A stretch of 64,000 bases of DNA from Pseudomonas syringae CC1557 (GCF_000452705.1 NZ_CP007014.1:2604001-2668000); one strand, 5' to 3'; shown: positions 8,649-18,314, numbered from the stretch's first letter. The notes: generated from the sequence alone by a model not told the origin. Made by a program: numbers and translations.

Positions 8649-9446
8649 CTACCTTGGCATGTCGCCGATGATGTCCGTAGGCATTTGCGTTGTGGGGTCC
8701 GCTGGAACGGCGGGTGTATGGATGGTCGTATCGGCCGACAGCATGTCCATGGCCGACAGCAGAGAGTCGCCCTCGATCGGCCCCTGCAGCAGGATGGCCT
8801 GACCGGTCTGGCGATCACGCAGCCGGACCGATGGCGTGGCGGTCACGCCGCTCTTCGTCGCTTCCGCGGCCTGGGCACGTATCGCAGCCTCCGCCCGACC
8901 GCTCGCCATGCATTGCTCGATAGCGGGCGTGACGTCGGGATAGCGCAGGCCATTGGGCAAGCCTTGGCCGTCGCTGCGCGTATGGGCATAGACCCATTCG
9001 ATGGCCTGCCAGAAGGCAGCATGTCCGCCGGCCTCAGCGGCGCATTCCGCCCAACGCGCTTCGGCTGACGCTGCGGGCTCATGCGCTGCCAGGGGCATGT
9101 GGTGCCATTGCAGGGCCACATCCGCGTGGTCGCCCACCCAGCGCTTGAGCAGCGGGAAGTAGGACCGGCAGAATGGGCATTCGAGGTCCCCATAGAGCGT
9201 CAGCGTGAAACGGCCCTGCGAGTTACCCATCTGCCAGGGAGGCCCAGCCACCTGCGCAGTGTTGACTGGCGTTGGCGTCTGCTGTGAGGATTCGCCTGAC
9301 GACCGGGACGGTAGCCATATCAGCCGGAACCAGATCAGCAGCAGCGCGGCCAGCACAGCAACCAAGGCCCAGAGCCAGCGAGACCGCCAGCGCCTGCGGC
9401 GGAACGCCTGCACCTGTATCGGAATGGAAGGACGTTTTGGCGTCAT
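8649..9446 (-). CDS. Membrane-anchored DsbA-like thiol:disulphide oxidoreductase
   Basis: A 265-residue protein with a very basic N-terminus (RRRRWRSR), one membrane anchor at about residues 25-42 and a periplasmic thioredoxin-like domain. The active site is CPFC (C90-C93, context LECPFCRSYFP). A later cis-Pro region (GVTATPSVRL) completes the DsbA/DsbG-type fold. It probably forms or isomerises disulphides in the Cys-rich PFL_4710/4711 proteins of the same transfer apparatus. It follows the VirB4 ATPase gene by 15 bases, so it is co-transcribed. Confidence 0.88.
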   Translation of the reverse strand: MTPKRPSIPIQVQAFRRRRWRSRWLWALVAVLAALLLIWFRLIWLPSRSSGESSQQTPTPVNTAQVAGPPWQMGNSQGRFTLTLYGDLECPFCRSYFPLLKRWVGDHADVALQWHHMPLAAHEPAASAEARWAECAAEAGGHAAFWQAIEWVYAHTRSDGQGLPNGLRYPDVTPAIEQCMASGRAEAAIRAQAAEATKSGVTATPSVRLRDRQTGQAILLQGPIEGDSLLSAMDMLSADTTIHTPAVPADPTTQMPTDIIGDMPR

Positions 9447-9461
9447 GGCTCTCTCCGGTGG

Positions 9462-12329
9462 CTATTGCGGCAGGTCCAGGGTCGGCGACTCGATGCCGCG
9501 CGCTTGGTCGATCGTCTCGGCTACCTTTACGGCGGCGTCCAATTCGCTGATGCCGTATTGCTGCATGAGCTGATAGCGCTCTGCTTTTTCCTCGGGCTCT
9601 GTTTGCGCCAGCGCGAGGTACAGGCTCGGCGGAACGGCTCGGAAAAGCACTTCCATCGACTTCGACAGAATGACCCCCTCTGTGAACTTGCCGGCCTCTT
9701 TTCTGGCAGACAGCATCAATGCCTTTTGAGCGGGCGAGAGTTCGCGGAATCGCGCGATCTTCTCCACCTCATCCGGCGGCATCGACAGGCAGATCCACCA
9801 CTCGATCATGTTGAGCATGGGTTCTGCGGCACGAGGTAGATCGTCAATGTTCTGCGTCGCGAGCCAAAACCACGCACCCAATTTGCGCCACATCTTCGTG
9901 ATCTTCACGACGTAAGGCGCGAGCAGCGGGTTCTTCGTAATGATGTGGCCTTCATCCGTGACATTGATGATCGGCCGACCGAGGTATTGGTCGCGCTCGG
10001 CGATATTGTTGACGGTGCTGATGAGGCTGATGTAAGCGATCGACAGCTGAGCGTTGTAGCCTTCACGGGCATAGGTTGCTAGATCGACCAGCGTGATGTC
10101 GGCCTCGGGCCACGGCGTACCGTCGCGGTCGAACATCTCGCCGTCCGTGCCTTGACAGAACATATCCATCGCGTCTGCCATCTCCAGCAGCCGCACGCGA
10201 CGCATCTCGGGCAACGTCGGGTCTTGGCCGCGAGTGCGAAGCGCGTTGCGGACGTCGCGCGTGAGTACCGTGCGCTCTTCGTCTACGCAATACTCGGCTG
10301 CATCGAGGATGCACTGGCGGATCAGTGAGCGATCTGCCCGCGTCATTCTTGCTTCTTCTTTGTCCTCGCCGCCCGTAATCATCAGGCGGGCAGTGATCTC
10401 CAGTTCGCCGAGCACGTCGCGCTGCTCGTCCGCCTCCATGGCTAAGGCATCCGGTGGCAGGTCTTCGTCCAGCGCATCGGCATCGAGTGTCTGCATGTCG
10501 CTCGGCGTTTCGATCAGCCGGCGCGCATCAGCGAACGGCGCCAGGCTGATGCCCGAGCCAGGGGCCAGCTTGACCCGATTTACGGTCAGGCCTAAGCGCT
10601 TGGCGAAGTCGCTGAACAAGCCGAAGCTGTTGCCAGCTTCCACAACGAAGAGTCGTGGCCGGTAGAGCGCAGTGACCTGGTTGAGCAGGTTATTGAGCGT
10701 GGCGCTCTTGCCCGAGCCGGTGGGCCCGAAGAGAAACAGGTGGACGTTCATCTGCCTGTCCAGGCGATTGAGTGGGTCGAAGGTGATCGGGCCGCCACCG
10801 CGATTGAACATCGTGATGCCAGGGTGTCCTGTACCCTGGGCGCGTCCCCACACGGGCGACAAGTTCGCCAAATGCTGGGCGAACATCAGTTGCGTGTACC
10901 ACTTGCGCCGATCTTTGGCGGGGTTGTAGCAGCAGGGCAGCCAGCGCAGGTAGCTGTTGAGCGGCGCGACCTCATCGTCCTCGCGCACCGGCTGCAAGCC
11001 GGCATTGAGCATCACGTTCGCCAAGTCCAAGCCGCGTCGGTCCAGTTCCGCCTCGTCGCGGCCTCGCAGATAGAACGCCAGGCTGCCTCTGTAGAGCTTG
11101 TGCGCGCTGCCGATCAGGGAGCGGGCTTCATGCACGTCCTTGAGCGTCTGCTCCGATGCCAAGGTTTCGCCAACCGCTTTCTTCGCCAGATGGTTCAAGT
11201 CCGATTCGAGGACATCCTGCGGCGTGGCAACCATTGTGAGACACATCAAAGTGTCTTCAGGCATTTGGTCGAACAGCGTGTTGATTGCATCGCCCTTGCG
11301 GGTTTCGCCTGTCAGGTGTCCTGTGCCAGGCGGTATGCGCAGCCGGTCGGTGATCAGCACGCGGTGCGGCATGCCATCGAAGTACCAGGTGCCGTGCGCC
11401 ACATCGGAGCGTGGTTGGCTAAAGAACAGCCGCTGGCTGAAATCCCGCCCACTTGCCAGTTCGATTTCGCCGGTCTCGGTCTCATCTGGGTAGCGCGCTA
11501 GCGCATAGAAGCGCTCGCGGTCCTCTGCGTCAGGCCCAAGTAGCGCGGGACGCGGATTGAACCAGCGCAGTAGCCAATCGTGCACATCCGCTGCAATCAT
11601 GCGCCGAGCCTGGATGCCGGCGTTTGCCAGGCCACCACACAGCCGGTCGCAGACGATGTTGAGCATCTGCTCTGGTGTCTGACCACGACGGCTCTCGTGT
11701 CCGATGGAGCGCCGATAGACGACCATACGCACGCGCCGCGTCTGGCCGCGCCAACGCAACCGCGTGACCACCGTGTCCTCGAACAGTCCTCCGGGCTTGG
11801 CCACCGCGCGCAGGTGATGCGCGAAGAATCGAAGGTAGAACTCAGTGAAAGCGGTATTGCGGGCGCGCGGCTGCACATAGTCGCGCAGAGTCTGCATGTA
11901 CTGGTCGAAGCAGGGTTCGTCCTGTGCGTATAGCTGGAGCACCCAGGGGTTCTCGTCCAGTTCATCGAAGCTGTCTTGCAGGGCGTTTTCGAGCGCATCG
12001 CGGGCATGCGCAAGCCAGCCGGGTTCCCGGCCCTCGGTGCCAAGGGGCACCAGCTCGAAGAAGGCCGCCACCGACTGCCCGTCCTCCAGCAGCATGGACT
12101 TCGAGTGAGGCAGGAACTCCACCCATGGCAGCAGTTCAACGAACGATGGCGCGACGTCGTAAAGCGCCTGCTCGTCCCCTATGCTTGCCGGCCTACCGCC
12201 CTGAACCGCCGCGCCAGGTTCCGGAATGCCCGCCTGGCGCAAGGACTCTACGTGGCTCTGCCAGCCGTCCTGCTCGTCGTCGCCTGCGCCGGATGCGTTC
12301 AGCTTCGGCCAGAGGAGTTTCCAGCGCAT
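9462..12329 (-). CDS. traC: VirB4/TraC-like conjugative transfer ATPase, PFL_4706 family (TIGR03744)
   Basis: A 955-residue cytoplasmic ATPase that powers the type IV secretion channel. Walker A is GPTGSGKS at residues 535-542. The Walker B-type block INVTDEGH is at 788-795, and the arginine-finger region follows near WLATQN. The N-terminal half is the TraC/VirB4 domain. An acidic insert (DADALDEDLPPDALAMEADEQ) lies between the ATP motifs. Size and order match the PFL_4706 family. The ATG overlaps the lipoprotein stop (ATGA at 12326-12331), so the two are translationally coupled. Confidence 0.95.
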   Translation of the reverse strand: MRWKLLWPKLNASGAGDDEQDGWQSHVESLRQAGIPEPGAAVQGGRPASIGDEQALYDVAPSFVELLPWVEFLPHSKSMLLEDGQSVAAFFELVPLGTEGREPGWLAHARDALENALQDSFDELDENPWVLQLYAQDEPCFDQYMQTLRDYVQPRARNTAFTEFYLRFFAHHLRAVAKPGGLFEDTVVTRLRWRGQTRRVRMVVYRRSIGHESRRGQTPEQMLNIVCDRLCGGLANAGIQARRMIAADVHDWLLRWFNPRPALLGPDAEDRERFYALARYPDETETGEIELASGRDFSQRLFFSQPRSDVAHGTWYFDGMPHRVLITDRLRIPPGTGHLTGETRKGDAINTLFDQMPEDTLMCLTMVATPQDVLESDLNHLAKKAVGETLASEQTLKDVHEARSLIGSAHKLYRGSLAFYLRGRDEAELDRRGLDLANVMLNAGLQPVREDDEVAPLNSYLRWLPCCYNPAKDRRKWYTQLMFAQHLANLSPVWGRAQGTGHPGITMFNRGGGPITFDPLNRLDRQMNVHLFLFGPTGSGKSATLNNLLNQVTALYRPRLFVVEAGNSFGLFSDFAKRLGLTVNRVKLAPGSGISLAPFADARRLIETPSDMQTLDADALDEDLPPDALAMEADEQRDVLGELEITARLMITGGEDKEEARMTRADRSLIRQCILDAAEYCVDEERTVLTRDVRNALRTRGQDPTLPEMRRVRLLEMADAMDMFCQGTDGEMFDRDGTPWPEADITLVDLATYAREGYNAQLSIAYISLISTVNNIAERDQYLGRPIINVTDEGHIITKNPLLAPYVVKITKMWRKLGAWFWLATQNIDDLPRAAEPMLNMIEWWICLSMPPDEVEKIARFRELSPAQKALMLSARKEAGKFTEGVILSKSMEVLFRAVPPSLYLALAQTEPEEKAERYQLMQQYGISELDAAVKVAETIDQARGIESPTLDLPQ

Positions 12330-12772
12330 CAGTAGTCCTCCACGCGCTCGCCCGGCATCGCGTACTGCACGCGCTGGTACAGCGGGAAGACTGTCGTGTA
12401 GCCCGGAACCGGCACGGGGTCCGTGCCCGCCAAATGCGGGAACACGTACATCACCAGGTCGGGGTTCGGCAGGCGTTGGAACTGGCGATAGACCTCGTTG
12501 CGTGCCGTGCGCGTGTAGTGCATCTGCTCTGCGGGCGCGGCCTGCATGTCGGCGTCAGTCAAAGGCCTACGCAGGCTTTGGCGCTCTTCGAGCAACTGGC
12601 GGCGCGCCACCTGACCGGCACCACCCACCGCGCCGCCGCCGGCCTCCTGCTGCCAGATGTCCATCATCGTGTGGTCGCCGTGGATCAGCAGATCCTCTTT
12701 GTTGGTGGCGCAGCCGCCCAGCAGCGCGAGGAGGAGGGCCAGCACAAGGCCCTTAGTCAAGATCGAGAGCAT
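12329..12772 (-). CDS. ICE conjugal transfer lipoprotein, TIGR03751 family
   Basis: A 147-residue outer-membrane lipoprotein. The start is MLSILTKG at 12772. The signal peptide ends in the lipobox LLGGC, so the mature protein begins at Cys about 21. The rest (DIWQQEAGGGAVGGAGQVARRQ, split here, then PNPDLVMYVFPH) matches TIGR03751, the VirB7/TraV-type lipoprotein of clc-class ICEs. It overlaps both neighbours and shares the operon with the VirB10-like protein. A longer frame upstream is not needed. Confidence 0.85.
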   Translation of the reverse strand: MLSILTKGLVLALLLALLGGCATNKEDLLIHGDHTMMDIWQQEAGGGAVGGAGQVARRQLLEERQSLRRPLTDADMQAAPAEQMHYTRTARNEVYRQFQRLPNPDLVMYVFPHLAGTDPVPVPGYTTVFPLYQRVQYAMPGERVEDY

Positions 12773-14183
12773 GATTTTCTCCTGCGCGGTGATCAACCTT
12801 GCGACCTTCGGGATCAAAGTCGATGGCGAGCGGTTCTTCGAGGTGGACGGCGACCTTGGCGCCGGGCTGGACATAGACGGCCGCGAAGGCCTGGCCGTAC
12901 AGTTTGTTGACCCAGTTCGACATCTCCTTGACACCGCCCGCGAGAATCCGACCGACCGCTTCCTGACCGGTGATGCCTACGGTGCCAATGGAGCCGTCCG
13001 ATCCCACGTAGGACATCTGGCCGCTGTCGCTCTTGATGAGCGAGGCCATGCCGGCACCAGCCGCCGTGATGAGGGCTTGCGAGCCGAGGTACTGCTGCGC
13101 ATTGCTGCGCCGTTCGCCGCTGACGCATGGAATGCCGTAGGGATCGCTGATCCAACCCAGGCCCCCACTTTGTGAATTTTGCTGCTGATTGTTTCGCTGG
13201 TTGCCGTCGCGATCTTCGGGAATCGTGCGGATCGTTCCATCATGAAAGACGAAGGTGATGCTGCGCACCTGGCCGCGCACGCATGAAAGCGTCCAGTCCC
13301 CCGAAGCCGTGCCGCTGAACACTGCACCGGCCACGTCAGGAATGTCGATGCCGTTGGCGGTGAGATTGTCGGGGCCGACGAGGACTTTGAAGGGGTATGG
13401 GTCGTTCACGGTTCCGTCGATTGGGACGCGGCCAATCAGCGCCGTCATTGCCACCGATCCCATGAGCGTCGAGTTCGTCGGCACGGTGTATATGGGTTTG
13501 GTGTTTTTGGCCGCAGCGGAGTCCTCGACCGCCTTCGGTGCGGTTTGCTCTGGAGTGTCCAGCGTGCTCTGCGCAGGGCCGAAGCTGGTCGGAAAGTTCG
13601 TGCCGCTATTCGCGCCACGGCTGCCATTGCGGCCGTCGTCGGGCTTCTTGTCGTCCGGATCCACCCAGCGCATGCCGCCTTCCATCCCGACCTGGTCGCC
13701 GTCGTGCAGCCCCAGGCCCACTGGCAGATCGGTATTGCCGCCCCCGCGTCCGCCGATGCTATCCAAACGCCGCTGCAGGTCGGCGAGCAGACCCTCGGTC
13801 TGCTGGCGTTCACTGGTCGCCTGTTGCTGGTCGCGGCGCAGACTCGAGCGTTCGGTTTCCAGCGCCGAGTTGATGCGCTGGTCGATCGAGTTCTCGCGCT
13901 GGCGCAGGCGCTGGTTTTCCTCGCGCTGGGACTTGTTGTCTGACAGCGCGGTTTGAAGCTCGGTGCGCAGTTGCTTTACCTGGGCGACGAGCGTTGCCAC
14001 AGTGTCGCGCGGGGTATCGCCCGCAATGCCCAAGGCCTTCATCTCTTCGGGTGTGAGTTGGTTACCTGTGTCGGATTGGGGCGGAGCCGACGTCCCGCCG
14101 CTGGGGAACAGCCGAATACCGACGAACAGCACCAGCAGGGCCACAGGAATCATCAGCCACTTCAGGAGTCCGTTACTGCGCAT
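12753..14183 (-). CDS. TraB/VirB10-like core-channel protein, PFL_4705 family (TIGR03752)
   Basis: A 476-residue envelope-spanning scaffold protein. One N-terminal membrane segment (residues 8-26) is followed by a predicted coiled coil at about 60-150 (QLRTELQTALSDNKSQREEN region). A Gly/Pro/Asp linker (DDKKPDDGRNGSRGANSG) leads to the C-terminal beta-rich VirB10/TraB domain from about residue 230 (VPTNSTLMGSVAMTALIGRV). Order and length match TIGR03752. It overlaps the lipoprotein and PFL_4704 genes, as expected for a core complex made in fixed amounts. Confidence 0.92.
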   Translation of the reverse strand: MRSNGLLKWLMIPVALLVLFVGIRLFPSGGTSAPPQSDTGNQLTPEEMKALGIAGDTPRDTVATLVAQVKQLRTELQTALSDNKSQREENQRLRQRENSIDQRINSALETERSSLRRDQQQATSERQQTEGLLADLQRRLDSIGGRGGGNTDLPVGLGLHDGDQVGMEGGMRWVDPDDKKPDDGRNGSRGANSGTNFPTSFGPAQSTLDTPEQTAPKAVEDSAAAKNTKPIYTVPTNSTLMGSVAMTALIGRVPIDGTVNDPYPFKVLVGPDNLTANGIDIPDVAGAVFSGTASGDWTLSCVRGQVRSITFVFHDGTIRTIPEDRDGNQRNNQQQNSQSGGLGWISDPYGIPCVSGERRSNAQQYLGSQALITAAGAGMASLIKSDSGQMSYVGSDGSIGTVGITGQEAVGRILAGGVKEMSNWVNKLYGQAFAAVYVQPGAKVAVHLEEPLAIDFDPEGRKVDHRAGENHALDLD

Positions 14184-15099
14184 TGCGGACCTCCTTGCCG
14201 TCCATCGGGGCCTCGTCGTTGGCTTCCGGCTGCGGCAAATGTGTGGCCGGGTCGAAGCGCTGGATGGCAGGCAAAAGTGACTGCGCGAGGCCGTGCCCGC
14301 GCGTCACCAGGTACAGAACGGTAGTGTCCTCGGGCGTGCCGCGCGGGCCGAGTGCCTCATGCTGGAAGGTCGCGGTGAGGAAATCGCCTTGCAGCACGCG
14401 GGGGTCGAGCATGATCCAGCCGGTGCTGGTGTTGGTGAGGCGAACGGCCGTCACCCATTGGTCTTCCAGCCGCCACGAGGCGAGGGCGGTGGCACGTACC
14501 GGCAGCGTCGGCATCAAGGTACCAAGGTCCAGGTCCCGGCGCAGGTTGATCCGCATGACGCCCGGCAGCGGTTCGACGGTGCGCAGCGGCGCGTATAGGT
14601 GCTGCGCGGCAAAGCGTGTGAGTACCACCGGGATGGGCGTTTCTCGCCGGGGGGACCGTTCATCGGCCTGTTGATCGGCGGCCACTGGCGCCTTGTCGTC
14701 ACCGGCCGGCTGATCGCCGTAGCGCGAGGGGGGCGCAGCGCTCTCGACGATGCGCACCGGCTCCAGCGCAGGCTCGCCATCCTTGGCCGGCTCGGCAGCA
14801 ATGTCCAGCAGGATCAATGCCCCGGTGTTGGCGTCTTGCAGCTGCAGCCGCGTGGGTTCGATAGGCTCGTTTGCGCGCAGGTACACCGCGCCGCCTGCGC
14901 TCTGCACGCGCAGGCGTTCGCCCACGCCCGCAGGCACGCCGACGCGCACGTTCCGGTCGATGAACACGATGCGCTCCTGGCCGACCTTCAGTGGCACCGC
15001 CAGCGGCATGCGTTCCCAACGCAAAATTTCCACGGCCTGGGAGGCAGGAGTCGAGGCCATGGTCAGCAGCCCCAGCAGCGCGAGTACAGAGTGCTTCAT
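14173..15099 (-). CDS. TraK/VirB9-like secretin-type protein, PFL_4704 family (TIGR03749)
   Basis: A 308-residue periplasmic protein with a clear signal peptide (MKHSVLALLGLLTMASTPAS, cleaved near AVE). It has two beta-rich parts joined by a Pro/Asp/Arg-rich linker at about residues 118-150. The first part (VFIDRNVRVGVPAGVGERL) and the second (ITNLTSG-like TNTSTGWIMLDPR) follow the TraK/TIGR03749 pattern. With the lipoprotein and the VirB10-like protein it should form the outer-membrane core ring. It overlaps both neighbours. Confidence 0.88.
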   Translation of the reverse strand: MKHSVLALLGLLTMASTPASQAVEILRWERMPLAVPLKVGQERIVFIDRNVRVGVPAGVGERLRVQSAGGAVYLRANEPIEPTRLQLQDANTGALILLDIAAEPAKDGEPALEPVRIVESAAPPSRYGDQPAGDDKAPVAADQQADERSPRRETPIPVVLTRFAAQHLYAPLRTVEPLPGVMRINLRRDLDLGTLMPTLPVRATALASWRLEDQWVTAVRLTNTSTGWIMLDPRVLQGDFLTATFQHEALGPRGTPEDTTVLYLVTRGHGLAQSLLPAIQRFDPATHLPQPEANDEAPMDGKEVRNAQ

Positions 15100-15785
15100 G
15101 GTGTTTCTCCTTGAGGCGCTTGCGCAGGCAGGCCGCCAGCTGCTGGACGGGCCGACTCCGGTGCACTGATGCGCTGGGGCGTGCCGTCATAGCAATCGAG
15201 CGCCAGGCCGAATGGGTTGCGCGAGGGGTCGACATCCACCCGCGTGACTTTGATGGGGTAGCGCACCAGGGCGCGCTTGACCTGCTCCTCGCCGTAGTAT
15301 TCGTCGGCGCTGATGTCCAGCGTCACCACCCATTCGCGGTCGGAGACCACGCGCACACGGGCGGTGGGATCATCGCCATAGCCGCGGCCAGGTATTTCGT
15401 AGATGCCGCGCACACGTTGCCGCAGTTCGCCCGTGTTGCGCCGGTAATCGAAGTCGGCACGCAGAAAGGCTTGGCAAGACGGCGTGAGGTACGGCGAAAG
15501 CGCATGCAGGTTTCGCGGGTAGTCTTCTTCGCCATTGGTCGGCCAACGATTCAATTGCTGGAACACGTAGAACGTGAAGGCATAGACCGATTCAGGTGGA
15601 ACCTCCCACCATTTGCGAGTACTCCCCGAACGCAGGTCTGGGGGGACGTGGATCGTCAAGTCGCGCGGTGCGCTCCACCAGCCGCCGCCCATCACGAGGG
15701 CGACGATCACCAGCGCACCAGCTGCCAGACGAAGCGTTTTGATGTGCGCCTGGAGATGGGTGATCTCGTTCTTGAAACGGCTCAT
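15096..15785 (-). CDS. TraE/VirB8-like protein, PFL_4703 family (TIGR03746)
   Basis: A 229-residue bitopic inner-membrane protein. A short cytoplasmic N-terminus (MSRFKNEITHLQAHIKTLR) is followed by a membrane helix at about 21-38 and a periplasmic NTF2-like domain (ESVYAFTFYVFQQLNRWP). A Pro-rich C-terminus ends it. This layout fits VirB8/TraE-type proteins, which connect the inner-membrane ATPase complex to the core channel. Its ATG overlaps the stop of the TIGR03750 gene. Confidence 0.9.
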   Translation of the reverse strand: MSRFKNEITHLQAHIKTLRLAAGALVIVALVMGGGWWSAPRDLTIHVPPDLRSGSTRKWWEVPPESVYAFTFYVFQQLNRWPTNGEEDYPRNLHALSPYLTPSCQAFLRADFDYRRNTGELRQRVRGIYEIPGRGYGDDPTARVRVVSDREWVVTLDISADEYYGEEQVKRALVRYPIKVTRVDVDPSRNPFGLALDCYDGTPQRISAPESARPAAGGLPAQAPQGETP

Positions 15786-16192
15786 CGTGCGCCCCTTGTC
15801 ATGGACCTATGAGTGGACCAGAAGCCTGAGCGCGAGATCAGCATATGCCCGCCCACCCAGCCAGCGGCGAGCGGATGGCGCGTGGCGATTCGCCACTGCA
15901 ATTGCCTGTAAAGCCAGGTATCCGGCCGGCCGCGCTTGAGGCGGCGCAGGATTCCGCCGCCGATGAATAGGCCGAGGGCCACGCCTAATACAACGAACGT
16001 GGGCGCTAGCGCGATAGTGCGGAACACCCATGACAGCGGCGCGCCGACCAGCAGACCTACGCCGCCGGACAGAAAGCAGCAAATCCACAACTCGTCGGCA
16101 GTGAGGCCGCGCACAACCACGGGATGACGGTTGAGCCGGTGCGGAAGGAACGTCAGCGTTCCGTCAGCGCGGACGTGTTCGTGCTCGGACAT
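15782..16192 (-). CDS. TraL-like inner-membrane protein, TIGR03750 family
   Basis: A 136-residue membrane protein with the start MSEHEHVRADG at 16192. The cytoplasmic N-terminus contains FLPHRLNRHPVVVRGLT, typical of TIGR03750. Two hydrophobic helices follow at about 32-52 and 58-78. The C-terminal cytoplasmic part is basic (RLKRGRPDTWLYRQLQWRI). It corresponds to TraL/VirB3-like components that sit next to the TraC ATPase. It overlaps the TraE-like gene. Confidence 0.88.
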   Translation of the reverse strand: MSEHEHVRADGTLTFLPHRLNRHPVVVRGLTADELWICCFLSGGVGLLVGAPLSWVFRTIALAPTFVVLGVALGLFIGGGILRRLKRGRPDTWLYRQLQWRIATRHPLAAGWVGGHMLISRSGFWSTHRSMTRGAR

Positions 16193-16203
16193 GGCCAGTC
16201 CCC

Positions 16204-16563
16204 TTACAGGATGCCGGTGGCTTCGGTTAGGAGCCAGATACCGATCACGAGCAGCACTGCACCGATGGCGACGGTGAGTCCGAACTGACCCCAAGTTTTG
16301 CGGCCGGTGTGGATTTCCGCGTAGGTGCCGTATGCGTGGTAGCAGACGCCGATGAACATCGACGCCACGACCAGCAAGGCTACGAGCATGATGATGTCGT
16401 AGCCGTAATTGCGGATGGTCTCCATGATGCCGTTGCCGGCGCCGCGCGTGGGGTTCTCCAGTTGCGGCAGTCCCTGTGCGAACGACAGCGCGGGCAGCGC
16501 GGCTGCGCCCAGGGCCACAGTGGCACGCTGAGCAAGACGGGAAGTGAGGATGCGGCTTTGCAT
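16204..16563 (-). CDS. ICE membrane protein, PFL_4702 family (TIGR03745)
   Basis: A 119-residue protein with a signal peptide (cleaved near SFAQ-GLP) and two further hydrophobic helices at about 56-76 and 90-112. A short loop with GRKTWGQFG separates them. The pattern of a leader plus two helices is that of VirB2/TrbC-type pilins, and TIGR03745 occupies the pilin position in this operon. A pilin role is an inference. The gap to the next gene is only 11 bases. Confidence 0.85.
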   Translation of the reverse strand: MQSRILTSRLAQRATVALGAAALPALSFAQGLPQLENPTRGAGNGIMETIRNYGYDIIMLVALLVVASMFIGVCYHAYGTYAEIHTGRKTWGQFGLTVAIGAVLLVIGIWLLTEATGIL

Positions 16564-16579
16564 GGTCAGTCCTTTCAGG

Positions 16580-16813
16580 TCAGGAGAGTAGGAAGAAACT
16601 CAGGACGAGGTACATCGCGACGAAGCGGATGCACACGCCGAGGAACTGGCGCTGGTTGAGGCGGCTCTCGGACCACCCCACGTAGGCCGTTCGGATGGCC
16701 CAGACGCCCCAGACGAGCAGGACCGCGAAGACGACGCCGACCAGGACGGTCGCCATCGCGGAAGGCGCGATACCGCTGTTGGCCTGGAATGCCGATACCT
16801 GGGCAGCGTTCAT
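16580..16813 (-). CDS. ICE small membrane protein, PFL_4701 family (TIGR03758)
   Basis: A 77-residue protein with two hydrophobic helices at about 18-38 and 57-77, joined by a polar loop (YVGWSESRLNQRQFLGVC). It matches TIGR03758, always found between the RAQPRD gene and PFL_4702 in these elements. It may be a pilin-like or pilin-associated protein, but its role is not established. The ATG at 16813 overlaps the RAQPRD stop by four bases. Confidence 0.85.
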   Translation of the reverse strand: MNAAQVSAFQANSGIAPSAMATVLVGVVFAVLLVWGVWAIRTAYVGWSESRLNQRQFLGVCIRFVAMYLVLSFFLLS

Positions 16814-17190
16814 GGCTGTTCCTCCGCGGTCGTACGCGGCGGCTCGGCTCCCCGCTCGGTGCGGTAGTCGCCGGCCAGTTCGGATGGATCGCGCGGCTGG
16901 GCACGCGAAGGATTGAGGTGATCCCGGATACCGGTGCGCACGCGCGCCAGATCAGCCTGGAGGCGCGGATAGTCGAAGTGGTAGCGCTCGCCCGGCGTGA
17001 CGGGGGCATGCGCGGCGCTGTCCGCGACGGTGCGCTCCAGCGCATCGAGTTGGCGCAGCGCGGCGACCAGCTCCTGGCGCTGTGCCGGAGACTCGGCAAA
17101 GGACGTCGGGGACAGCCCCATCAAGAGGGCCATTGCGAGAACAGTGGGTACGCCGCGATGCGCGGCGCGCAGCCAGATCGAAGCTACCAT
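16810..17190 (-). CDS. RAQPRD family ICE protein (TIGR01690)
   Basis: A 126-residue exported protein carrying the family-defining motif SRAQPRDPSEL at about residues 96-106. A signal peptide lies before FAESPAQRQ. The mature part is helical (ELVAALRQLDALERTVAD). Family members are encoded only in ICE conjugation operons; the function is unknown. In related elements this gene directly follows the PFL_4697 gene. Here 2.76 kb of decayed DNA separates the two, so its promoter must be new or read through. Confidence 0.9.
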   Translation of the reverse strand: MVASIWLRAAHRGVPTVLAMALLMGLSPTSFAESPAQRQELVAALRQLDALERTVADSAAHAPVTPGERYHFDYPRLQADLARVRTGIRDHLNPSRAQPRDPSELAGDYRTERGAEPPRTTAEEQP

Positions 17191-17536
17191 CGCGCCATTC
17201 CTGTGTAAGCAGCAATGGCCAGATCGTGGCGATCAGCGCTGCTTTAAGCTGCGAACAATAGGAATCCACGGGTGACCGGATTGGTGGGCTAGTGGTGGGA
17301 TCGGTGGATGCCTGCGGTATTCCTGCACCAAGGTGCTGGCACTGTGGAGCCCCAGCACATCATTCAGACTGTTGATGAGGGGGCTAAGGCGCACAAGCCG
17401 AGTGAACGGGCCGGCCCAGCGTCCTCGGTGCAATCGGACGTTGGGCGAGGCGGATGTAGAAACTCCAGATGTTGAGGTTTTTCATCGCCTCGATAGGCCT
17501 CAACGCTGCGGTTTCGGCCAAGGATGCGGCTGACTG

Positions 17537-18038
17537 GGCGTGTTAGCGCACGGCCCCCTCTGTGCGTCTGGTGGCCAATGTCGCGCCCACCGGCACGATA
17601 CGGGTGCTGGCGACGAATCTAAGCGCCTAATGATGTGCCTGCGGGGCCTTTGGTGATCTGTATCACCAGCGCTGGCGTATCGAGGAGGTGTTCAAGCGTC
17701 TAAAGCATCGCTTGCATCTGGAGGCGGTCTCGGGATTGAGTCAACAGGCGTTGATTGTTGATGTGGCGGCCAAGGTGCTGGCGGACAACATGGATTGGCT
17801 GATGTGTGCTACTGCGCTGGATGCCTATCCTGTGGGCGAGGCCGCCCATCGCTGCAATCGGGCTTACGCGGCGGTGTGCTTGCCGCGCTTGCTGCTGCGC
17901 CTGGGGGATGTGCTTGCACAGATCAACCAAGCCTTGCAGCAGTTGGCCGCCTACACGCAGCGGTTCATGCAAGGTGGATCTCGCCCGCGGGCGCAACATC
18001 GCATCAAGCCTCATGCCCGATATGCGTCCAAGGGGTGA
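17537..18038 (+). pseudogene. C-terminal relic of an IS4-family transposase
   Basis: The translated relic contains VRLVANVAPTGTIRVLATN, then in-frame stops near 17630. It continues with YHQRWRIEEVFKRLKHRL, the Y-R-E-K signature of IS4-type DDE transposases, and an intact C-terminal tail from 17688 on. There is no N-terminal part upstream; 17191-17536 shows no coding potential. The matching N-terminal and central parts of such a transposase lie downstream (19.67-19.93 kb), in the wrong order for a single interrupted copy. Confidence 0.75.
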
Positions 18039-18314
18039 CATGGGTTAATTCGGTGGATTCATCCAATCCGGAGGCCATCGGCATCGCCCCCAACGATGAA
18101 AACATCACCATTGAAACTCCGATGTCGTCGAATGACATCGACGAGCGACATCGCTCTTGAACATAAAAGGAGGATAAGGCGCAACCACCATCGTGGCCAT
18201 TGGAGTCGTCAACTTCAATGTCGCTCAACCCTTCATCTGCGATGTCGTGCTAAAATTTGGGATAAACGTTTAAAGGCAGCGGGATAACCGGGCACATGCA
18301 ACGAGGCCACCGCC

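Noticed and set aside
8648..8690. A GGCATGTCG...GGCAT stretch resembling the CATG element
   Set aside because: It codes for the C-terminus of the DsbA-like protein and lacks the paired stem between the CATG-like words.
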